Of a stretch of 36,495 bases of DNA, positions 22,960-31,284 are shown one piece after another. Each line of letters begins with the position of its first letter. Positions within the stretch are counted from its first letter, which is position 1. The stretch spans positions 1 through 36,495 of the forward strand of contig CAKTXZ010000025.1 of the NCBI GenBank assembly GCA_934632155.1. The letters are read 5' to 3'. This DNA comes from an uncultured Clostridia bacterium. Its GTDB lineage: Bacteria > Bacillota > Clostridia > Christensenellales > Aristaeellaceae. The notes beneath the pieces are model-generated. The model did not search any database and had not been told where the DNA came from. It was given only the letters and a program-made list of their open reading frames with translations. Made by a program: the position numbers and the translations under genes.

Positions 22960-23898
22960 TTATGGCGTTTCGTTGTCAAAGCCCAGCGTATCGGCGACGA
23001 TATAGAGCGGTCGGCCGCGCGTTTCGTCGTAGATGCGCGCGATATATTCGCCCGTTACGCCCAGCGCCGTGAGCACGCAGCCGGCCAGCAGCGTCGCCAG
23101 CATGGCCAGCCACCACAGGCCGCCCGCCACGCCGCAGCAAAGCAGAATCAGCAGCGCCAGCAGCGCCGCGCCGCTTACGCCCAGCAGCGTGAGCCCGAGC
23201 ATCCAAATGGCCTTGATGGGCTTGAAGGAAAAGGAAAAAATGCCGTCGGCCGCCAGCTTGAGCATTTTTTTCAGCGGATAGTGCGTTTCGCCCGCGAAGC
23301 GCTTGTCGCGGTCGTAAAGCACGGCCTCCTGCCGGAAGCCGACCCACGCGAACATCCCGCGCAGGAAGCGGTCGTGCTCGGGCATGCCGCGCAGCACGTC
23401 GGCCACCTGCTTATCCACCAGCCGGAAATCGCCCGTATCGCGGGGAACCATGCCGCCCGTCAGCCGCGAGAGCGTCTGGTAATACACGCTGGCGGTCAGC
23501 TTTTTGAAGGCGGTTTCGCCCGCGCGCTTTTTGCGCTGGCCGTAGACCACCTGCGCGCCGCCGCGCCATTTTTCGATCATTTCGGGGATGACCTCGGGCG
23601 GGTCCTGCAAATCGGCGTCGATGATGATGATCGCGTCGCCGCAGGCATAATCCAGCCCGGCGGTTACGGCCATCTGATGCCCGGCGTTGCGGGCGAACAT
23701 GACGGCGCGCACATGCGCGTCCCGCGCCGCCAGATCGCGCAGGATATCGGGCGTTTTGTCGCGCGAGCCGTCGTTGACGTAGAGAATCTCGTATTCGCCC
23801 TCCAGCGCCGAGAGCACGCGCGTGAGGCGCTTATGCGTTTCGGCCAGAACGGCTTCTTCATTATAGCATGGAACGATGACGGAATAGATCGGATGCAT
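22960..23898 (-). CDS. Glycosyltransferase family 2, GtrB/dolichol-phosphate mannosyltransferase type
   Basis: Transfers a sugar from a nucleotide sugar to a polyprenyl phosphate at the membrane, feeding cell-surface glycan modification. The GT-A domain (1-215) shows SVIVPCYNEEAVLAE, VNDGSRDKTPDIL, the metal-binding DADLQDPPE (DXD-like) and RDTGDFRLVDKQV. Two membrane helices follow at about 232-255 and 260-285, ending in GEYIARIYDETRGRPLY, all as in the GtrB group. Length is 312. The ATG follows AAAGGAGG. It lies 31 bases after the NYN gene and is the last gene of the DUF1292-uvrC-NYN string. The sugar cannot be told from sequence; no flippase or second transferase is adjacent. Confidence 0.93.
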   Translation of the reverse strand: MHPIYSVIVPCYNEEAVLAETHKRLTRVLSALEGEYEILYVNDGSRDKTPDILRDLAARDAHVRAVMFARNAGHQMAVTAGLDYACGDAIIIIDADLQDPPEVIPEMIEKWRGGAQVVYGQRKKRAGETAFKKLTASVYYQTLSRLTGGMVPRDTGDFRLVDKQVADVLRGMPEHDRFLRGMFAWVGFRQEAVLYDRDKRFAGETHYPLKKMLKLAADGIFSFSFKPIKAIWMLGLTLLGVSGAALLALLILLCCGVAGGLWWLAMLATLLAGCVLTALGVTGEYIARIYDETRGRPLYIVADTLGFDNETP

Positions 23899-23929
23899 GT
23901 TGAACCTCCTTTGCGGCGCGCGACCGCGA

Positions 23930-24919
23930 TCAGAGCATTTTAATCAGCATATTTCGCTGATCGTCCATTTCCAGCTTGAGCAGGCTATCCTTTTCCATTT
24001 GCCGCAGCACGTCCGAAAAGCGCTTAAAGCCGATGGCGCGTTCGCTGAAATCGGGATAAGCGGCCTGAATATCCGCCTTGAGGATGGAAGGATTGATGCG
24101 CTCGAAGCCGTCGTCCTTATAGTGCTGCAGCTGCTCGGAAAAGACGGCGCGCCAGTTCTCGGGGCCGAGCTGCTTTTTGCTGGCGTCGGGCGCGTCGGCG
24201 TTGAGCGAAACGAGCACGTTGTAGTTGTCGCTTTTGACGCGGATGGTGCCGAACTTGGACGCCAGCTTGTTGAGCAGCTTGCCGAAGGAGGCGCAGCCGA
24301 AGGATTTTTCGTTGAAATCGGGACGCAGGCGCAGCAGCACGCCCTTGAGCTCGCTGGCGTACATTTCGTCCTCGTCCGTCTGCTCGGCCAGAATGCCCTC
24401 AAGCAGCTTGTTGAGCCCCGCGTCGTCCAAAGGCTCGTCCTTGCTTTGCTTTTGCTTGTTGCGCTTGTCGCGGCTGACGGAGGACACGGATTCCAGAAAC
24501 TGAAACTCATTGCAGGCGTTGATGAAGATAGAGCTGGCAACCTCGCTTCGGCTGATGCCCAGCACGAATTTGCCCATGCTCTTGAGCCTGCCGACCAACG
24601 GCGTATAGTCGCTGTCGCCCGAAACAATGCAGAACGAATCGATCAGCGGGTTGGTATAGGCCACCTCCAGCGCGTCGATCACCAGCAGGATATCGGCGTT
24701 GTTCTTTTGCGAAATGCCGTAGCGAAGCGAGGGCACCACGGTAAAAGTATTGGAAAGGAGAATCTCCTTCAGGTCGCTGAAGCGGTCGGTATAGCCGTAC
24801 ACCTTTCCCAGCAGAATATCGCCGCGGATCTTGACCTTTTCCAGAATGTTGTTGAGCGTGGCGACCTTTGCGCCGCAGTTTTCCAAATCGACAAATAGAG
24901 CGAAACGTGAGGTACTCAA
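23930..24919 (-). CDS. NYN-domain nuclease with two OST-HTH/LOTUS domains
   Basis: Predicted RNA-directed protein. The NYN (PIN-like, LabA/DUF88 type) nuclease domain spans about 1-145 with the acidic metal residues in FALFVDLENCG (Asp11), NNADILLVIDALE (Asp76, Asp82) and SGDSDYTPLVGR (Asp102, Asp104). A charged linker rich in Lys and Gln follows (150-167). The first OST-HTH covers about 185-240 (ASELKGVLLRLRPDF, SFGKLLNKLASKFG) and the second about 277-329 (PSILKADIQAAYPDF, FSDVLRQMEKDSLL). The start is TTG at 24919 (MSTSRF, 329 residues), 9 bases from AAAGGA; an in-frame TTG at 24937 precedes that site. It lies after uvrC. Target RNAs are unknown. Confidence 0.88.
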   Translation of the reverse strand: MSTSRFALFVDLENCGAKVATLNNILEKVKIRGDILLGKVYGYTDRFSDLKEILLSNTFTVVPSLRYGISQKNNADILLVIDALEVAYTNPLIDSFCIVSGDSDYTPLVGRLKSMGKFVLGISRSEVASSIFINACNEFQFLESVSSVSRDKRNKQKQSKDEPLDDAGLNKLLEGILAEQTDEDEMYASELKGVLLRLRPDFNEKSFGCASFGKLLNKLASKFGTIRVKSDNYNVLVSLNADAPDASKKQLGPENWRAVFSEQLQHYKDDGFERINPSILKADIQAAYPDFSERAIGFKRFSDVLRQMEKDSLLKLEMDDQRNMLIKML

Positions 24920-24934
24920 ACGGTTACTTCCTTT

Positions 24935-24954
24935 CAAATGACATCAAATGACAT
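24935..24954. repeat. Tandem 10-bp direct repeat before the NYN gene
   Basis: Two exact copies of CAAATGACAT lie side by side in the 52-base gap between uvrC and the NYN gene, ending next to its ribosome site. This could be slippage or a binding site. Confidence 0.6.
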
Positions 24955-24971
24955 AACGCGCGGGCTGCGCG

Positions 24972-26813
24972 TCAGGCCTTGGAGGCGGGCGCGCCGTCCG
25001 GATGCGCCCAGCGGTACACCGCGTCGGCGGCGGCTGCGGTCATGTGCGGGCAGGCAAGCAATTGCTCCCTGTCGGCCTCGCGAACGGCCTTGAGCGAGGA
25101 AAAATATTGCAGCAGCGCCCTGCGCCGCGCCGGGCCTATGCCCGGAATATCCTCCAGCGCGCTGTGGACGCTTTGCTTGCCGCGCAGGCCGCGGTGGTGC
25201 GTGATGGCGAAGCGGTGCGCCTCGTCGCGAATGCGCTGAATCAAATGCAGCGCCGGCGCGTGGTGATCCAGCAGAATGGTATCCTCCCGCCCGGGCAGGT
25301 AAATTTCCTCCAGCCGCTTGGCCAGCCCGAACATCGGCACGTCCGCGCCCGTTTCCAGCATGGCCTGCCGCGCGAAGGCAAGCTGCTCCGGGCCGCCGTC
25401 GATCAGCACCAGATCGGGCATGGGCCATTTTTCCCTGGGATCGTCGCTCATGGCGCGGCGAAAGCGGCGGGAAAGCACCTCGTTCATGGCGGCGAAGTCG
25501 TTCGCCCCCTCAAACGATTTGATGCGGTAATGGCGGTATTCCTTGGGCGCGGGCTCCCCGTCGATGAAAACGACCATGGACGCTACGTTCTGCGCGCCCT
25601 GCGTGTTGCTGATGTCGTAGCCCTCGATGCGGCGCGGCGGCTGCGCAAGCCCCAGCGCGGCGGCCAGCTCCTCGCACGCGCCGACCGTCCGCTCATAGCG
25701 AATTTGCTTTTTCGCGTTGCGCTTTTCCAGCGCGTCGCGCGCGTTCTTTTCCGCCAGCAGCGTCAGCGCGCGCTTGTCGCCGCGCTGCGGGATGGTCAGC
25801 GTGCACGCGCTGCCGCGCATTTGACGCAGCCATGCCGAAAGATCGGGCGCAATCTCGTCGGGCAGCGCGGGGCAGAGGACCTCGCGCGCGGGCTTGCGCT
25901 CGGCGTAGAATTGCAGCATAAAATCGAACAGCACCTCGCCCGCGTCCTCCTTCCCTTCGCCGGGAAGCGGGAACGCGTCGCCGCCTACCATTTTGCCCGC
26001 GCGGATGTAGAGCACCTGCGCCATCGCGTCCAGATCGTCCTGATACAGCGCGAAAACGTCCTGCTCCGCGCCGCTGACCTGAATGGCCTGCTGGCGCTGC
26101 ATCAGCCCCTGAATATCGCGCAGCTGGTCGCGCAGCCGCGCCGCTTTTTCGAATTGAAGCTGCCCTGCGGCCTGCGTCATTTCCCGCTGCAGCGCGTCCG
26201 TCACATCCTGATATTTGCCGCCGAGAAAGGCGATGACCTTGCGAATCACCGCGTCGTATTCCGCCTGCGTGCACTTCCCGGCGCACGGCCCCAGACACCG
26301 CCCGATCTCATAATTCACGCAGGGGCGCTTGGGCTTTTTCAGCGGCAGCGCGAGCGTGCAGGCGCGCAGCGGAAAAATCTTCTTAAGCGCCTCCAGCACG
26401 TCGCGCACGGCCGTCGCGCCGATGTAGGGCCCGAAGTACTTCGCGCCGTCGGGCGCCTGCCGGCGCGCAAGCCCTACCTGCGGGAAGGGCTCGCTCAGAT
26501 CGATGCGGATATAGGGATAGTGCTTGTCGTCCTTGAGCAGGATGTTGTAATAGGGCTTGTGCAGCTTAATCAGGTTGCATTCCAGAATCAGCGCTTCCAG
26601 ATTGGTGCGGCACAGGATGATGTCGAAATCGTCGATGCGCGAAACCATGGCCGCAACCTTGGGCGTATGGTCGTGGCCATGAAAGTAGCTTCGCACGCGG
26701 TTTTTCAGGTTGATCGCCTTGCCCACGTAAATGATTTTCCCGTCCTCCTTCATTTGATAGCAGCCGGGAGAATCGGGCAGCATTTTCAGTTTTTGGCGGA
26801 TGGTTTCATTCAT
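24972..26813 (-). CDS. uvrC: UvrABC system protein C (excinuclease subunit)
   Basis: Makes both incisions in nucleotide excision repair. Domains in order: GIY-YIG nuclease for the 3' cut (about 12-95; YQMKEDGKIIYVGKAINLKN), a cysteine-bearing segment (about 160-185), UVR/UvrB-binding motif (about 205-235; QLQFEKAARLRDQLRDI), RNase H-like domain for the 5' cut (about 380-540; EGYDISNTQGAQNVASMVVF, VLIDGGPEQL) and a C-terminal double helix-hairpin-helix (LEDIPGIGPARRRALLQYF). The 613 residues fit. The ribosome site before ATG 26813 is weak, so translation may depend on coupling to the DUF1292 gene 21 bases upstream. Confidence 0.97.
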   Translation of the reverse strand: MNETIRQKLKMLPDSPGCYQMKEDGKIIYVGKAINLKNRVRSYFHGHDHTPKVAAMVSRIDDFDIILCRTNLEALILECNLIKLHKPYYNILLKDDKHYPYIRIDLSEPFPQVGLARRQAPDGAKYFGPYIGATAVRDVLEALKKIFPLRACTLALPLKKPKRPCVNYEIGRCLGPCAGKCTQAEYDAVIRKVIAFLGGKYQDVTDALQREMTQAAGQLQFEKAARLRDQLRDIQGLMQRQQAIQVSGAEQDVFALYQDDLDAMAQVLYIRAGKMVGGDAFPLPGEGKEDAGEVLFDFMLQFYAERKPAREVLCPALPDEIAPDLSAWLRQMRGSACTLTIPQRGDKRALTLLAEKNARDALEKRNAKKQIRYERTVGACEELAAALGLAQPPRRIEGYDISNTQGAQNVASMVVFIDGEPAPKEYRHYRIKSFEGANDFAAMNEVLSRRFRRAMSDDPREKWPMPDLVLIDGGPEQLAFARQAMLETGADVPMFGLAKRLEEIYLPGREDTILLDHHAPALHLIQRIRDEAHRFAITHHRGLRGKQSVHSALEDIPGIGPARRRALLQYFSSLKAVREADREQLLACPHMTAAAADAVYRWAHPDGAPASKA

Positions 26814-26834
26814 CGGGATCTGCGCCGGAGAGGA

Positions 26835-27125
26835 TTATTCCTCGTCGTCCTCGTCGAAGGCAGTTTCCACCACGTGGATCAGCTGCTCCATCAGGTCGTC
26901 GTCCACGGGCACGAATTCCTCCATTTCCTCGCCGTCCTCGTCCGGCAGGGGCTGAACCTTCATGACATAGCGGGAAATCTCCTCGCCCTCCTGCGCGTCG
27001 CATTCGTCGCTGAGCAGCACGTATTCGTCGCCGTTATAGAAAAAGTAACGCTCTACGCAGAGTCTGAGCACTGCGCCGTCCTCGCCCTCCAGCTCGATGA
27101 TATCCCTATCTTCCTGATCGGCCAT
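26835..27125 (-). CDS. DUF1292 domain protein
   Basis: Small, very acidic protein (96 residues) of the DUF1292 family (YrzB-like), widespread in Bacillota and without known function. Family features are IIELEGEDGAVLRLCVERYF near the start, a middle strand pair NGDEYVLLSDE and YVMKVQPLP, and an acidic tail ending DEDDEE. ATG at 27125 lies 8 bases after AAAGGAG. It is the first gene after the promoter at 27264-27292 and precedes uvrC by 21 bases. In many Clostridia this family sits near alaS-ruvX genes; here the uvrC neighbourhood differs. Confidence 0.88.
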   Translation of the reverse strand: MADQEDRDIIELEGEDGAVLRLCVERYFFYNGDEYVLLSDECDAQEGEEISRYVMKVQPLPDEDGEEMEEFVPVDDDLMEQLIHVVETAFDEDDEE

Positions 27126-27263
27126 GATTCATTCTCCTTTCCATGTGCCAAAGGCACGGTTGCCTGCGGTTATTCATAGCATACGCGGCGGCCGGCGGGC
27201 CGATAACGGCATTTTGCCGGTGAAGCCGCCCGCGGAGAAGCCGCCTCGCGGCTTTCCATGCCT

Positions 27264-27292
27264 ATTATACCCCAATTTTCCAGAAAGCACAA
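27264..27292 (-). promoter_or_regulatory. Promoter for DUF1292-uvrC-NYN-GT2
   Basis: On the minus strand TTGTGC, a 17-base spacer and a perfect TATAAT. It lies about 140 bases upstream of the DUF1292 start, which implies a leader of about 130 bases. Confidence 0.65.
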
Positions 27293-27379
27293 GGCGCGGA
27301 AATCATGCGGCAATAAAACGGGGCGATACGCCTCCGGAACGCGGAATTGCAAATTTTCCGCGGCGCGCGGCGCGAAGGT

Positions 27380-27407
27380 TTGAATTTTGCGCAAAGTGTG
27401 TTATACT
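27380..27407 (+). promoter_or_regulatory. polA promoter
   Basis: TTGAAT, a 16-base spacer and TATACT, 18 bases before the polA ATG, with ribosome site GAGGTG in between. The leader is therefore very short. Confidence 0.65.
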
Positions 27408-27425
27408 GACGCTTGAGGTGATTTT

Positions 27426-29966
27426 ATGCGGGAAACCCTGCTGGCCGTCGACGGCAACAGCCTGATGCACCGGGCCTTTCACGCCCTGCCGCTGATGGAT
27501 TCAAACGGCGTGTATACCAACGCCGTGCATGGCTTTTTGTCCATGCTGCTGCGCGCCTGTCAGGAGGTGTCGCCCCGCTATATCGCCGTTGCCTTCGACG
27601 AGCACGCGCCCACCTTTCGCCATACGGCCTACCCCGACTATAAGGCGGGGCGCCGCGCCACGCCGGACGAGCTGCGCGCGCAGTTTCCCGTGATCCGGGA
27701 GATCCTTGGCGCCATGCGGCTGGGCGTATTGTCGGTCGCCGGTTATGAGGCGGACGATATTCTGGGCACGCTTTCCGCCCGATGCAGAGAAAGCGGGCTG
27801 GACTGCGTGCTGCTTACCGGCGACCGCGACGCGCTGCAATTAGTCGGCGGCGGAACGCGCGTGCTCTTTACGCGCAGGGGCATTTCGGAAAGCACGCTGT
27901 TTGACGCGGCGGGCGTGAAGGAGGCCTTCGGCGTGACCCCCGAGCAGGTGACGGATCTGAAGGGCCTGATGGGCGACGCGAGCGACAATATTCCCGGCGT
28001 TCCGGGCGTGGGGGAGAAGACCGCGCTGAAGCTGCTGGGGGAATATGGAAATTTGGAGGGCGTGCTGGCGCATGCGGACGAGATCAAGGGAAAGCTGGGT
28101 GAAAAAATTCGCGATAACGCGGAGCTCGCGCGCTTTTCGAAGGATCTGGCCACCATCCGCCCCACCGCGCCGATCGCCTTCGATCTGACCGCCTTTGACG
28201 ATACGCACATGACGGACGGGCTGGACGCGCTGCGCAAATATCAGCTCAGCGGCGTGGCAGCCCGGCTGGAAAAGGCGGGCGTGGAAAGCGCCGAAGGGGC
28301 GCAGCCGCAGGCGCAGGAAACGCCCTGCCGCTGGGAGACGCTGACCTCGGCGCAGGATATCGCCGCATTCCTGAAGGCGACGGAGGGCGAAAAAACCGCG
28401 CTGCACGTCACGCCTGTTCGCATGACGCTCGCCGTGCCGGGGCGCGCGGCGGAGATTATGCTCCAGCAGGATATGCTCACGTCCGGGCTTTTGCCCGACG
28501 ACGCGTGGCGGGCCGTCATCCCGGCGCTGTCGCGGCCGTTGTATGCGCACGACGGTAAGGCGCTTTTGCATCTAATGGCGGATCGCGGCCTGCCGCTTCC
28601 CGTGTTCGCGTGGGACACCATGCTGGGCGCGTATCTGCACAATCCGCAGGAGAAGACCTACGCCCTCGCGGCCTTTGCGTCCGACGATGCGGCGGGCGTT
28701 ATGGCGCTGGCGCTGCGGCAGGAGGCCCAGCTGGCGCAGGAGGGCATGACGCGCCTGATGAACGAGATCGAAATGCCGCTGCTTTACGTGCTGTTCGATA
28801 TGGAGCGGGCGGGCTTTCGCGTGGACGCGCGCGTGCTTTCCGCGCTGGGCGGGGATTTCGCCGGGCGGGCGGAGCGGCTGCGCGAGGAGGTCTACACCCT
28901 CACGGGCGTGCGCGGCTTTAACCTCAACAGCCCGCAGCAGCTGGGCAGGGTGCTCTTTGAAACGCTGGGGCTGCCGGCGGGACGCAAAACCAAATCCGGC
29001 TATTCCACCGACGCGGACACGCTGGAGGGGCTTGCGGAGCTGCATCCCTGCATTACGCCGATTCTCAAATACCGTCAGGTGGTCAAGCTGAGCAGCACGT
29101 ATGTCGACGCGCTGCTGCGTAAGATGGATTTTTCCGGTCGCGTCCATACGTTTTTTGACCAGACGGGCACGGCCACGGGGCGCATTTCCTCCAGCGAGCC
29201 CAATTTGCAGAACATCCCCGTGCGCACGGAGATGGGGCGCGAGATTCGCCGCGCGTTCATTGCGGCGGAGGGCTGCGTGCTGGTGGACGCGGACTATTCG
29301 CAGATCGAGCTAAGGCTGCTGGCGCATCTTTCGGGCGATCCTGAAATGGTGGACGCGTTCCGAAAGGGGCAGGACATTCACACCCGCACGGCGGCGGCGG
29401 TTTACGGCGTGCCGATGGAGCAGGTTACGCCCGCCATGCGTTCCAGCGCGAAGGCCGTTAATTTCGGGCTGGTCTACGGCATCAGCGATTTTGGGCTTGC
29501 CCGTAACATCGGTGTGAGCCGCCGCGAGGCGGCCGACTTTATCGCGCGCTATTTCGCGCGGTATCCGGGCGTGAAAAAGTTCATGGACGAGGCGGTTCGC
29601 AGGGGCTATGACGAGGGCTGCGCCGTGACGCTGATGGGCAGGCGGCGGATGCTGGAGGAGCTCAAGGCGCGCAACGCGAATACGCGCGCGTTTGGCGAGC
29701 GCGCCGCCATGAATACGCCCGTGCAGGGCACGGCGGCGGATATTATCAAGCTGGCCATGGTGCGGGTGCATCAGGCGCTTGAGGACGAGGGGCTTCGCGC
29801 GCGGCTGATTCTTCAGGTGCACGACGAGCTGATTATCGAAGCGCCCAAGGAGGAGGAGACCCGCGTCTGCGCGCTGCTGCGCCAATGCATGGAGCAGGTC
29901 GTTTCCCTGAGCGTGCCGCTGGTGGCGGATGTAAAATCGGGCGAAAGCTGGTATGAAACCAAATGA
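27426..29966 (+). CDS. polA: DNA polymerase I
   Basis: Fills repair gaps and removes RNA primers. The N-terminal 5'-3' nuclease (about 1-290) shows LLAVDGNSLMHRAFHALP, YEADDILGTL and LTGDRDALQLV, followed by the helix-hairpin-helix DNIPGVPGVGEKTA. The middle 3'-5' exonuclease-like domain (about 295-440) is degenerate: no DxE motif is found where proofreading enzymes have one. The polymerase domain (about 440-846) has motif A DYSQIELRLL (Asp623), motif B RSSAKAVNFGLVYG and motif C VHDE (798-801). The 846 residues match non-proofreading Pol I of Bacillota. It overlaps coaE by 4 bases (ATGA). Confidence 0.98.
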   Translation: MRETLLAVDGNSLMHRAFHALPLMDSNGVYTNAVHGFLSMLLRACQEVSPRYIAVAFDEHAPTFRHTAYPDYKAGRRATPDELRAQFPVIREILGAMRLGVLSVAGYEADDILGTLSARCRESGLDCVLLTGDRDALQLVGGGTRVLFTRRGISESTLFDAAGVKEAFGVTPEQVTDLKGLMGDASDNIPGVPGVGEKTALKLLGEYGNLEGVLAHADEIKGKLGEKIRDNAELARFSKDLATIRPTAPIAFDLTAFDDTHMTDGLDALRKYQLSGVAARLEKAGVESAEGAQPQAQETPCRWETLTSAQDIAAFLKATEGEKTALHVTPVRMTLAVPGRAAEIMLQQDMLTSGLLPDDAWRAVIPALSRPLYAHDGKALLHLMADRGLPLPVFAWDTMLGAYLHNPQEKTYALAAFASDDAAGVMALALRQEAQLAQEGMTRLMNEIEMPLLYVLFDMERAGFRVDARVLSALGGDFAGRAERLREEVYTLTGVRGFNLNSPQQLGRVLFETLGLPAGRKTKSGYSTDADTLEGLAELHPCITPILKYRQVVKLSSTYVDALLRKMDFSGRVHTFFDQTGTATGRISSSEPNLQNIPVRTEMGREIRRAFIAAEGCVLVDADYSQIELRLLAHLSGDPEMVDAFRKGQDIHTRTAAAVYGVPMEQVTPAMRSSAKAVNFGLVYGISDFGLARNIGVSRREAADFIARYFARYPGVKKFMDEAVRRGYDEGCAVTLMGRRRMLEELKARNANTRAFGERAAMNTPVQGTAADIIKLAMVRVHQALEDEGLRARLILQVHDELIIEAPKEEETRVCALLRQCMEQVVSLSVPLVADVKSGESWYETK

Positions 29967-30568
29967 GCCGGTATGTCGTTGGTTTAACGGGCGGCATCGC
30001 CTGCGGAAAGAGCAATCTCTCCACCGCGCTGCGGGCGGAGGGCGCGCAGGTGATCGACGCGGACGCGATTTCCCGCGCCGCGACGGCGCAGGGCGGCGAG
30101 GCGCTTCCGGCCCTTCGCGCATGGCTGGGCGACAGGGTGTTTCGCGGCGAAACGCTGGACCGCGCGGCGCTGGCGGATATCGTTTTTCAGGATCCGGCGG
30201 CGCTGAAGCGTCTGAACGGAATCGTACATCCCATTGTGCTGGAGAAAATGCGCCGGGAAATGGACGCGTATCCGGGAATCGTCGTGCTGGATGCGCCGCT
30301 GCTGTATGAATGCGGGCTGGAGCCATGGTGCGACGAGGTCTGGTGCGTCTACCTGCCGCAGCGGGAGCAAATCAGGCGCCTGACGCGGCGCGACGGGATC
30401 ACCTGCCGCGCGGCGCTTGCCCGCATTCACGCGCAGATGCCCGCACGGGAAAAGGCGCGGCGCGCGGACAGGGTGATTCTAACAACCGGCGACCCGTCGG
30501 AAAGCGCCGCGCAGGCCGTCGCGCTCTGGCGCGAGCTTGTGCAGAAGCTGAAAGGAGATATGCCTTGA
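29963..30568 (+). CDS. coaE: Dephospho-CoA kinase
   Basis: Last step of coenzyme A synthesis: ATP phosphorylates dephospho-CoA at the ribose 3'-OH. The P-loop is GLTGGIACGKSN (7-18), followed by the family aspartates in VIDADAISR, the HPIV motif (NGIVHPIVLEKM) and VVLDAPLLYECGLE. The 201 residues are normal. The start ATG overlaps the polA stop, and its own stop overlaps the TTG of the lytic transglycosylase gene, so polA-coaE-slt is a translationally coupled trio. The polA-coaE-transglycosylase order is common in Clostridia. Confidence 0.96.
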   Translation: MSRYVVGLTGGIACGKSNLSTALRAEGAQVIDADAISRAATAQGGEALPALRAWLGDRVFRGETLDRAALADIVFQDPAALKRLNGIVHPIVLEKMRREMDAYPGIVVLDAPLLYECGLEPWCDEVWCVYLPQREQIRRLTRRDGITCRAALARIHAQMPAREKARRADRVILTTGDPSESAAQAVALWRELVQKLKGDMP

Positions 30569-31284
30569 ATCAGTTTTCACCCATCCCTTCTTTGCCGCCT
30601 GCGCCCCCCGCGCCGCCCGCGCGCCGCCGGCGCGCCGGAAAACGGAAGCGGCGGCCCGCGCGTCCGCTGGGCATGGCGCTATGGCAATGGCTCGCGCTGC
30701 TGGCGCTCTCCGGCTGCGTCTTGGCCGCGGGGCTGTCGCTGGCGCGGGCGAACAGCGCCATGCGCGCGCTGGAAGCGGAACGCGAAAGCCGCCGCCTTGC
30801 GCAGGAGGCGGAGATTCGCCGCCATCAGGTCAAATATCGCGACCTGATCGAGTATTACGCCGCCGTCAACCGGATCGACCCGGCCTACGTCGCCGCCGTC
30901 ATCAAGCGTGAGAGCGACTACGACCCATCCGCCGTTAGCCGCGTCAACGCCAAGGGGCTGATGCAGATCATGCCGGATACAGGCGAGTGGCTGGCGGGCA
31001 AGGTGAAGCTGGGAAACTATACGGCGGACATGCTGTTTGACCCGGAAACCAATATCAAGATGGGCACATGGTATCTGGGCTATTTGTGCCGCGAATTTGA
31101 CGGCGATCCCGTGCTGATTGCCTGCGCCTACCATGCAGGGCAGGGAAACGTGCGCGCATGGCTCAAAAAATATTCGAGCGACGGCAAGAGGCTGACCGTG
31201 AATGAAATTCCGATGGATGATACGCGCTATTACGCGGGAAAGGTACTCAACGCCTATGCGATTTATCAGCAGCACTACTATTAA
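30565..31284 (+). CDS. Membrane-anchored lytic transglycosylase (SLT domain)
   Basis: Cleaves the glycan strand of peptidoglycan outside the membrane. The start is TTG at 30565, 7 bases after AAAGGAG and overlapping the coaE stop; 239 residues. The N-terminus is proline-rich and then strongly basic (res 8-35), followed by one membrane helix (37-60), a coiled-coil-like stretch (62-90) and the SLT domain (92-239). The catalytic glutamate is Glu116 in VIKRESDYDP. Other family motifs are KGLMQIMPDTGEWLA, NIKMGTWYLGYL and AYHAGQGNVRAWL. It is a type II membrane protein with the enzyme domain outside. Confidence 0.94.
   Translation: MNQFSPIPSLPPAPPAPPARRRRAGKRKRRPARPLGMALWQWLALLALSGCVLAAGLSLARANSAMRALEAERESRRLAQEAEIRRHQVKYRDLIEYYAAVNRIDPAYVAAVIKRESDYDPSAVSRVNAKGLMQIMPDTGEWLAGKVKLGNYTADMLFDPETNIKMGTWYLGYLCREFDGDPVLIACAYHAGQGNVRAWLKKYSSDGKRLTVNEIPMDDTRYYAGKVLNAYAIYQQHYY

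Larger units (their letters stand above)
27126..27425. promoter_or_regulatory. Divergent promoter region between DUF1292-uvrC and polA
   Basis: This 300-base gap holds one promoter for each direction. Small GC hairpins (GCCGC/GCGGC near 27240-27253) lie in the DUF1292 leader. No gene was recognised. Confidence 0.6.

Noticed and set aside
25002..27179. A 725-codon plus-strand open frame opposite uvrC and the DUF1292 gene
   Set aside because: Antisense shadow of uvrC; its composition (His, Arg, Leu, Gln-rich) is typical of reversed GC-rich coding sequence.
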